64,000 nucleotides of DNA from Gp1-AA122 sp036378535 (lineage in GTDB: Bacteria > Acidobacteriota > Terriglobia > Terriglobales > Acidobacteriaceae): the NCBI GenBank assembly GCA_036378535.1, contig DASUWH010000024.1, positions 5,665 through 69,664 on the forward strand. The letters run 5' to 3'. The position numbers were made by a program, and so were the translations under genes. The notes beneath the pieces were generated by a model. It was given only the letters and a program-made list of their open reading frames with translations. It had not been told where the DNA came from and did no database searches. How positions within the stretch are numbered: position 1 is the first letter of the stretch; the number at the start of each line of letters is the position of its first letter. Of the stretch, positions 58,614 to 64,000 are shown piece by piece.

Positions 58614-58767
58614 CTCGCGCTCTGCTGAGCTAGCCGCGATGTGCAGAATCGCTAGTGTTTTCTATGCTCGGACGCATGTCGCATGCGTTCTAGCCAGTGT
58701 TTATGCTGGTTTTGCGAGTATCGCTAATTTTGAGTGCTGGCACTTCGCTGCTGCATCCATTATCCCC
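58614..58767 (-). repeat. Right terminal inverted repeat
   Basis: The reverse complement of the left end: GGGGATAATGGATGCAGCAG read leftwards from 58767, with the same ordered blocks (CCAGCATAAACACTGGCT, GCATGCGACATGCG, CTAGCGATTCTGCA). It diverges at single positions and is about 154 bp. Confidence 0.88.
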
Positions 58768-58781
58768 GTCAAACGAGTGCG
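58768..58781. repeat. Right copy of the 14-bp target-site duplication
   Basis: GTCAAACGAGTGCG, immediately outside the right terminal repeat and identical to 43492-43505. Confidence 0.85.
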
Positions 58782-58979
58782 GGGATAGGAGCTAGAGCCC
58801 CCCAAAAGTGCACCCCCCAACCGCAGAACCCCCCGGACCCGCCCGCTCGCGGCGCTCGCTAGAAGTGCGGGGCTGCGACTCGCGGACCGCGCTAGCTCAG
58901 CTTAATGAGCTAGGTTGAGCTGAGTTGGAGCGGGGCAGGACGGCGCAGGGCGCGAGCAAGCAAGCGAGGGAGGCAGGGG

Positions 58980-59011
58980 CGGATTTTGAGTGTAATGGGG
59001 ATGTTACGTCA
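58980..59011. repeat. Direct repeat, copy 1
   Basis: GCGGATTTTGAGTGTAATGG then GGATGTTACGTCAA, at the 3' end of the gene at 59013. The same sequence recurs at 59385-59412 (without TA), at the 3' end of the next gene. Confidence 0.65.
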
Positions 59012-59012
59012 A

Positions 59013-59309
59013 TCATGGAACTGCCGACGTGTCCCGCTGGGTGAGTCGGCGGCTGGCCCTGCGGTTGAGCCATATGAGTAAGGCGAACAATACAACTCCC
59101 CAAGCAAAGGTGCCCGTAACGAATGGATCTATCTTGCCCAAGGGGGAAAGCGCGGAGCCGGGGTACAGGATAGCTGCGCCGACATCAGCAACCGCGTGAC
59201 GAAAGGAACTGGCGTGGTACTCCAATCCGTACAGCAGCATGGAGAACGCAACAAGATTTAACAGGAAGGCGGTAGCCAGCGCCCCCGCTGCATATCTAAT
59301 CCATCTCAT
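59013..59309 (-). CDS. Small membrane protein, module 1
   Basis: A 98-residue protein starting MRWIRYAAGALATAFLLNLV with GGAG upstream (the frame is open to a TTG at 59369). Hydrophobic helices at about residues 5-27 and 62-82. Shares its 3' flank and an upstream GCGATTTCGCTCA with the next gene, so the two look like duplicated cassettes. The function is unknown. Confidence 0.45.
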   Translation of the reverse strand: MRWIRYAAGALATAFLLNLVAFSMLLYGLEYHASSFRHAVADVGAAILYPGSALSPLGKIDPFVTGTFAWGVVLFALLIWLNRRASRRLTQRDTSAVP

Positions 59310-59384
59310 TCGAGTACTCCAGCCATTTATGGTGCCACATAACTGGTGTAACCATGCGATTTCGCTCAAGACCTCCGGTCGGCG

Positions 59385-59412
59385 GATTTTGAGTGATGGG
59401 GATGTTACGTCA
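59385..59412. repeat. Direct repeat, copy 2
   Basis: GCGGATTTTGAGTGATGGGG then ATGTTACGTCAA, matching 58980-59011. It spans the 3' end of the gene at 59405. Confidence 0.65.
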
Positions 59413-59872
59413 ACTCCGGCAATGGGCAGTCAGGCTTACGTTTCGCAGTGATGTATGCAGCCCGCATGGCGAGTGTGATGTACGTCCAAACGAAAAACAC
59501 AGGCGTGATTTCCCATGCGCTCTCTACTACCGCGAGAACACCAGCCACTGCCCAAACACTGGCGAGGATTGTACCGATTGCACCGATGACTTTGGCGTAT
59601 GCGGCGGTGTCGTTGTTGGACGATGACAGGGGAACGCTTCCGGGATAACGCCTCAGCAGCCACCACCAACTGAAATTGAGGGGCACAAGTAGCACGATGA
59701 CCCACATAGCTATTCCCATAATTGGAAGGCCGATTGAATCGGCTTCCATCGGGTATGCTCCACTTTGGAGTTGACGATAGAAGTACAGAGCGGCGGCGGG
59801 CGCAATTGCAATCCACGCAATGTTCGCAAGTATCCAGAGACTTGCTCGATGTTTTGGCGTCGCAAGGAACAT
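59405..59872 (-). CDS. Small membrane protein, module 2
   Basis: A 155-residue protein with four hydrophobic helices (about residues 12-32, 50-72, 90-112 and 118-140). The sequence differs from module 1, but the flanking repeats are shared. The family is not recognised. Both modules lie just outside the right end of the casposon-like element and could be displaced immunity-type cargo; this is speculative. Confidence 0.5.
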   Translation of the reverse strand: MFLATPKHRASLWILANIAWIAIAPAAALYFYRQLQSGAYPMEADSIGLPIMGIAMWVIVLLVPLNFSWWWLLRRYPGSVPLSSSNNDTAAYAKVIGAIGTILASVWAVAGVLAVVESAWEITPVFFVWTYITLAMRAAYITAKRKPDCPLPELT

Positions 59873-60231
59873 TCGTCCTCAAGGTTAGGGCCAGCGTAGT
59901 GCCGCCGTCGAGATTACTTTAGCGTGCTTCACACTATGCTCAGTTGACGAAATCAGCGATTTCGCTCATTGACCCGGAAACTCTTCCACGTACTTTGGAC
60001 GGGTGGCCCACACAACGCGGTTTTCGTTGTGTGGGGAATGCTGGAATTGCGGAAAAGAAAAACACATTCCGCTTAATGTCCTGGTCCCCAGCCAAACGGG
60101 TAGATAGGTGCGTTTTATTTGATATTACCGTAGCTACACGAGTCGACTGCTCCCATCTTCATATGCACTGCGAGCTCCTTTTCAGGAGCCGCGGCCGTTA
60201 TCACGATCGGGTGGCGGGGCCAGGAAAGTTT
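59873..60231. other. Intergenic region
   Basis: About 360 bases without a supported gene. A short palindrome GAAATCAGCGATTTC at 59949-59963 is part of the upstream flank shared with the module at 59013. Confidence 0.35.
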
Positions 60232-62394
60232 TTATTGCACAGGCACAGTGACGGCCTGGGGTATGCCCTCGACCGAGCCCGTAACCGTCAGCGATGTAAT
60301 TCCGGTGGGAACGCTGATGGTAAGTGCCGTCGATGAGGTGCCGGTTGCGATGACGGTACTGGGCGGCAATAAACCGCCGGGATTGCTGGTTAGAGCGACC
60401 GTGGTGTTCTGAATCGAATTCTTTATGAGCTGAACAGTAACGGTCGCTTGCCCGCCCGCGGGGGCCGGATTGGGCGAGATCGTGACCGCGCTTAACGCCT
60501 CCACTATGCACGGCATGTTCTCGGGTTGTTGCGGCGGGTTAGGTGGTGTAGCCCACGGTGCTGCATCGAAATCGAAGAACTCCGTCATGTCCGGTTGCGC
60601 CGCGTCCCGCGCGGTTAAGCTGGGCAGATCGAAGCGCGTCTCGATAAACTTCAAGATCGCCGTCGAATCCATCACCGTGTGCGAGACGTAGTTCTTCTTG
60701 GTGAAAGGGGAAATGACGATCAATGGGACGCGAAACCCGGTAAAGAAGAATCCGCAGGCCGTGCTCGTGTTATTTGCGCACGCATCGTTGCTGGCCAGAT
60801 CAGTCGGATAATCAATGCTGTCGGGAGGTGTCGCCGGTTGCGGTGGCACATGGTCGTAGAACCCGCCACCCTCGTCATAACTCAGGATGAAGACGGTGTC
60901 TTTCCACGACGGGCTGGCCATCAGACCATCAATGATGCTCTGCACATAATGTGCCCCCGCCTGCACATTGGGCGCATTCGTCACATCCGTGCCCGTCGGA
61001 TGCTCATCCAGGCCCACGTATCCCGCCGGCTCGATGAAGGAGACCTGTGGCAGCGTTCCGTTCTGTATATCGGTCATCAGTTGCGTAGTCGAGGCAAACT
61101 GATTCGGCATGTTGTTGATGACAAACTGGGCGAACGCGAACTGGGTCAGATAGCTATAGCCGTAGAGGCAGCTTGGCGTGCTGCAGCCTGTGCTATCCGG
61201 ATGGATGTAGATTTTCCAGCTTATGTTGTTGTTCTCCAAAAGCTGGAATATCGTTTCGTTCGTCAGCGGCTGGCTGTTGCTGTTTGGGAGCGGGTAAGCG
61301 TGTCCCGCCGAGGTGGCGCCGTACAGATACATGCGATTGGGGTGTGTTCTCGTCATGACCGGCGAAAACCAGCGATCGGAAGTCGCGAAGCTCGATGCCA
61401 TGAAGTAGTAGTAATCCAGCTGATTGTCACCCACGAAATACCCAATCGCGCGATGCCCCAACACGTCGTATAGCGTGCCCCCGCCCGCATCTCCCGCCGC
61501 GGTGTGAACAAATCCGTCCATCGGGGCTGTAGTGGGATCACTCGGATTCAACCAATTGCGGTCCACATGGCTCTCGCTCCAGGAAGGGCTGGGGTTCTCG
61601 GTGCAAGCCGATTGCATGTTATAGGCGGTGATCGCATCTCCGTTGGGATCGACGTTCGATGCATTGGCAGGCTCCCCGTCAAACGTCGTGCCATTGCTGG
61701 CTTGCGGGAAGCCGTGTGCTTGCCAGTATTGCGGCAGATGTCCGAAGTAATGATCGAGGGCGCGGTTCTCCTGTAACATCACGATGACGTGCTTGACAGC
61801 CGTTATATTCCTCTCGAAGCTGGCACTTACACTCACATTCTGCCCGCTCGACAAGTCCAGCTGGCACGTCATACCACTACACGGCCCGCTGAAGCCGGCG
61901 AAATCGAATCCCGAAGCCGCCGTCGCCGACAAGTTAATATTCAATCCGCTATTGAAAGTCGCCGTACACGCGGAGGGGCAGCTGATCCCGCCGGGATTGC
62001 TGGTTACGGTACCACTCCCTGTCACCGACACTGTCAACCGAACAGAACCAGGAGTAACTGCTTTGAAGGTCGCCGACACCGACTGATTGCTGGCGAGCAC
62101 AAGAGCGCACGTCGGCCCGCTGCAGGCTCCCCCGAACCCTGTGAAGTTGGAACCTGAAGCCGCCGTGGCGGTAAGCTTGACCTCAGTTCCGGAGTCGAAA
62201 TTCGCCGCACAGGTGGATGGACAGTTGATCCCCGCAGGGCTGCTGGTTACATTGCCCATGCCGGTAAGCATGACCGCCAACTGTGCCTGTTTCGGTGGCG
62301 GAGGCGACGTATTGCTCGACGCACCTCCACCGCAAGCGGCAAGTGCGAGCAGGAAGCTCGAAATCAAGAAACAACCCGACGATGGCCGGCACAC
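60232..62394 (-). CDS. Secreted phosphoesterase (phospholipase C/acid phosphatase family) with N-terminal beta repeats
   Basis: A 720-residue lipoprotein candidate (LLALAACGGG lipobox). Residues about 35-190 hold two copies of a Cys-containing InlB-B/PASTA-like repeat (GTVTSNPGGISCPSACTATF, NFTGFGGACSGPTC and its twin). The catalytic domain (about 195-620) belongs to the phosphoesterase family PF04185: IVMLQENRALDHYFG (metal site), THPNRMYLYGATSAGHAYPL, SYDEGGGFYDHVPPQ (Asp/Glu/His), and TFFTG-type RVPLIVISPFTKKNYVSH. C-terminal about 90 residues form a beta sandwich. The start is GTG 62394. It probably hydrolyses phospholipids or phosphomonoesters outside the cell. Confidence 0.87.
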   Translation of the reverse strand: MCRPSSGCFLISSFLLALAACGGGASSNTSPPPPKQAQLAVMLTGMGNVTSSPAGINCPSTCAANFDSGTEVKLTATAASGSNFTGFGGACSGPTCALVLASNQSVSATFKAVTPGSVRLTVSVTGSGTVTSNPGGISCPSACTATFNSGLNINLSATAASGFDFAGFSGPCSGMTCQLDLSSGQNVSVSASFERNITAVKHVIVMLQENRALDHYFGHLPQYWQAHGFPQASNGTTFDGEPANASNVDPNGDAITAYNMQSACTENPSPSWSESHVDRNWLNPSDPTTAPMDGFVHTAAGDAGGGTLYDVLGHRAIGYFVGDNQLDYYYFMASSFATSDRWFSPVMTRTHPNRMYLYGATSAGHAYPLPNSNSQPLTNETIFQLLENNNISWKIYIHPDSTGCSTPSCLYGYSYLTQFAFAQFVINNMPNQFASTTQLMTDIQNGTLPQVSFIEPAGYVGLDEHPTGTDVTNAPNVQAGAHYVQSIIDGLMASPSWKDTVFILSYDEGGGFYDHVPPQPATPPDSIDYPTDLASNDACANNTSTACGFFFTGFRVPLIVISPFTKKNYVSHTVMDSTAILKFIETRFDLPSLTARDAAQPDMTEFFDFDAAPWATPPNPPQQPENMPCIVEALSAVTISPNPAPAGGQATVTVQLIKNSIQNTTVALTSNPGGLLPPSTVIATGTSSTALTISVPTGITSLTVTGSVEGIPQAVTVPVQ

Positions 62395-62646
62395 AAGGAG
62401 CTACTCCGGTTACGCCAGATTTAGTTGCCGAACCAGAGCAGCCAGGTTGCTTCCACTCACCTCAGCAGGCTATACATCGAATGAGATAGCTATCGCCGAG
62501 CGTTCACGCGTTAACCTGGACGCGGTTGGCGACAATCACAACGTAAACATCCGCCTTCGAAGACATTGCGCGGACCTTCAACACAACATCTCTCCAAGGC
62601 TGACGAACTTCTTGGAAATTGCCTCGTATGTCTTGTGGTTTGAATC

Positions 62647-62693
62647 TGGTGGCGGCGGTTGGACTCGAACCAACGACCTACGGATTATGAGTC
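62647..62693 (-). tRNA. 3' fragment of a tRNA-Met (CAU) gene, probable attachment site
   Basis: Read on the minus strand: anticodon loop CTCATAA, TCCGTAGGTCG, the T arm GTTGGTTCGAGTCCAAC, acceptor strand CGCCGCC and ACCA. The 5' half (acceptor 5' strand, D arm and 5' anticodon stem) is absent and replaced by unrelated sequence. A 3' tRNA fragment of this kind is the typical residue left at the far end of an island integrated in a tRNA gene. Confidence 0.75.
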
Positions 62694-63014
62694 GCCCAAC
62701 AGGCATTGATTCCAAAGAACTTCAACAAGATACCTCGGCAGAATCCGGCAAAGTCCTGCAAAATCCGCAACCCCCGCGCAACCTGAAAATCACTGAGTCA
62801 TGACCAAAATGCCCCAAAATCTCTCAACGTTGCGTTCTCATTTTCTATTTCCCAACCTAGATGGTCTGCGGAACGTTGGGTTAAGAGCCAACAATTAACC
62901 TTTCAGCGTAGTGGCTTGTCTTTTCCCTTCTTGCGAGCTTAGTCGTTTGCGAAGGTCGACATGGACGTAGTAACCTTCAGTCCCATCCAGTTTCACGGCA
63001 TTCGAAAAGGCTAG
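62694..63014. other. Non-coding region inside the presumed island end
   Basis: About 320 bases with no supported gene. An open frame crossing the tRNA fragment reads WTRTNDLRIM and is an artefact of the tRNA sequence. Confidence 0.35.
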
Positions 63015-63575
63015 ATGGAAAAGGACCCGCCCAACCCGGCTCAGGAAAAGCAAGGCGATTTTTCATCCACGACGACGACGCCGACCTCAACCACAGCTCC
63101 TCCCGCAAAAGTAGAGTCACCTACCATTGCAGCTCAGACACCTCCAGCATCGCCGCCCGGCCAACCTCCAGCGGGAACCCGACCAGTTCCGCCAACGCCA
63201 CCTAGCGCAGAGGAGTCGCATTCAAACTGGGTACACCGATGGTCGAATGCTATTCCGGTAGGAATCTTTCTGGTGCTCGCGGTGCTTTTTGTGAAGGTAG
63301 CGATCACTCTAGTCGACCTGATATATCCTCTGCCCTATCCAACCCGAATGTACTTAGCAGTTTCAGCAGGCGGTGCCGTCTTGGTCTTTGCGGGATTGTT
63401 TTTTCTGATCATTTTGATCCCCGCTGCCTCCAAATTCCTGAAATCAGAACTGCGAACCGAGCTTTATTCCGTGCGTGCGTCCTCTCTGTGCGTGATCGCT
63501 GGTCTAATGATGTTCGGGATTGTAGCGATCGGACTGGTACTCGCCCAGATAATTCAAGTGCTAAGGAGGCCTTGA
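63015..63575 (+). CDS. Pro-rich membrane protein
   Basis: A 186-residue protein. Residues 1-70 are a Pro/Thr/Ser-rich cytosolic tail; then three helices (about 82-103, 113-137 and 158-180). The family is not recognised. Its stop overlaps the start of the next gene (TGATG), so the two are translated together. With the tRNA fragment at 62647 it appears to be near the left end of an integrated island. Confidence 0.6.
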   Translation: MEKDPPNPAQEKQGDFSSTTTTPTSTTAPPAKVESPTIAAQTPPASPPGQPPAGTRPVPPTPPSAEESHSNWVHRWSNAIPVGIFLVLAVLFVKVAITLVDLIYPLPYPTRMYLAVSAGGAVLVFAGLFFLIILIPAASKFLKSELRTELYSVRASSLCVIAGLMMFGIVAIGLVLAQIIQVLRRP

Positions 63576-64000
63576 TGTTTCTCGCACGTAAAGTGATCGA
63601 GAGACTTCTGGATGAGGGGAAGTTATTCGAGGCGGGTAGTTACGATAAGAAATACGTGCAACAGAGCTCTTACGATTTGAGACTCGGACCCGACGTCTAC
63701 GTAGGAGGCGAGAGCGCGCCAAAAAAACTCACCGAAGCGTTCCCGTACCTGACTCTCAAGCCCGGCCAATTCGCGATTCTGACCTGCTATGAAAATATTA
63801 ATCTTCAGAAGGACGAACGTTCTTACATGGCATTCATAGCGGTGCGGACTACGTTCAAGATGCAGGGGCTCGTGAACATCTCCGGGTTTCACGTCGATCC
63901 CACGCACCAAGGTACATTACTGTTCGCAGTCCAGAATGTCGGTCCGGTTGACATTCTACTGAAGTACTTGGAGCCGACATTCACGATTTTCTTCGCACCC
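63575..64000 (+). CDS. dCTP deaminase/dUTPase-like protein (cut by window end)
   Basis: 142 codons to the window edge. VQQSSYDLRLGPDVYVGG is the Dcd opening strand, LTLKPGQFAILTCYENINL matches the PGxFxL..T.E block, and SGFHVDPTHQGTLLFAVQNV the core of the trimeric dCTP deaminase/dUTPase fold. The Glu that activates water in dCTP deaminase appears replaced (GTLLFAVQN instead of Gx3LExxN), while the Asp of HVDP is kept, so activity may differ. Dcd-like proteins act in nucleotide-depletion phage defence in some bacteria. Coupled to a membrane protein gene by a 1-base overlap. Confidence 0.7.
   Translation, partial: MFLARKVIERLLDEGKLFEAGSYDKKYVQQSSYDLRLGPDVYVGGESAPKKLTEAFPYLTLKPGQFAILTCYENINLQKDERSYMAFIAVRTTFKMQGLVNISGFHVDPTHQGTLLFAVQNVGPVDILLKYLEPTFTIFFAP

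Larger units (their letters stand above)
43506..58767. mobile_element. Casposon-like element (Cas1 integrase + family B DNA polymerase)
   Basis: A 15,262-bp unit bounded by imperfect inverted repeats of about 150 bp (first 36 bases identical, both starting GGGGATAATGG) and a perfect 14-bp direct repeat. It encodes a Cas1-family integrase, a family B DNA polymerase, HTH/excisionase-like and small proteins, a GIY-YIG-like protein and RHS cargo. Cas1 plus PolB plus terminal inverted repeats plus a 14-15 bp duplication is the definition of a casposon. There is no cas2, effector cas gene or CRISPR array. Coding density and base composition differ from the flanks (the polymerase region is more AT-rich). 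Since the duplication is intact, insertion may be recent. Confidence 0.85.

Noticed and set aside
62087..62803. Plus-strand 238-codon frame crossing the tRNA fragment (WTRTNDLRIM)
   Set aside because: Antisense to the phosphoesterase and the tRNA piece; a well-known type of spurious translation.

Overview
The window looks like a chromosome segment of a moderately GC-rich soil bacterium, most likely an Acidobacteriota member of the Terriglobia/Koribacter type. This is an inference from gene content: carboxypeptidase-regulatory-like secreted proteins, DUF5818-like proteins, a BNR-repeat protein next to a MoaD-like protein, many stand-alone ECF sigma factors, and abundant palindromic and heptamer intergenic repeats. 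There is no rRNA gene, no intact tRNA gene and no CRISPR array.

Layout. 0-9 kb: an M28 peptidase, a LysW-like zinc ribbon, small secreted proteins, a GIDE/LemA pair, a histidine kinase/response regulator pair, an ECF sigma factor and envelope-stress-type small proteins. 8.9-13 kb: a NapH/NosR-like 4Fe-4S membrane protein behind a perfect CRP/FNR-type palindrome, a TSUP transporter and hypotheticals. 13.3-18.1 kb: an ECF41-type sigma factor with its typical neighbours (DoxX, short-chain dehydrogenase, epimerase) and two TGTCACA promoter-like sites. 16.8-20 kb and 25.8-26.9 kb: gene graveyards (MOSC, quinone oxidoreductase, hydrolase, thioredoxin, DNA ligase, acyl carrier protein). 20-43 kb: NlpC/P60-like protein, beta-helix protein, cytochrome P450, tandem TPR proteins with two further CRP-type sites, Ni/Co transporter-like protein, CDP-alcohol phosphatidyltransferase, LysR regulator, a Ser/Thr kinase fused to a BNR-repeat domain plus a MoaD-like protein, RuvB, NadC and ValS.

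The main discovery is a 15.26-kb casposon-like mobile element at 43506-58767. It has long (about 150 bp) imperfect terminal inverted repeats and is flanked by a perfect 14-bp direct repeat (GTCAAACGAGTGCG), the target-site duplication size known for casposons. It carries a Cas1-family integrase with intact catalytic residues, a zinc ribbon and a C-terminal helix-turn-helix; a family B DNA polymerase with proofreading motifs and its own C-terminal HTH; an HTH/excisionase-like protein and small proteins in a tightly overlapping operon with the polymerase; a GIY-YIG-like protein; and, as cargo, a 1764-residue RHS-repeat protein followed by a small membrane protein. There is no cas2 and no CRISPR.

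Right of the element lie two membrane-protein modules bounded by direct repeats and a large secreted phosphoesterase. Then comes a 3' fragment of a tRNA-Met gene that probably marks the left end of a second integrated island, whose first genes are a Pro-rich membrane protein and a dCTP-deaminase/dUTPase-like protein cut by the window end.

A second theme is dispersed repeats: composite palindromes, a GTAGGGACGGCC-type palindrome and a GTCGTTG heptamer tandem occur between genes. Two of these families also appear inside valS, and one inside the 4Fe-4S protein gene, always in frame.
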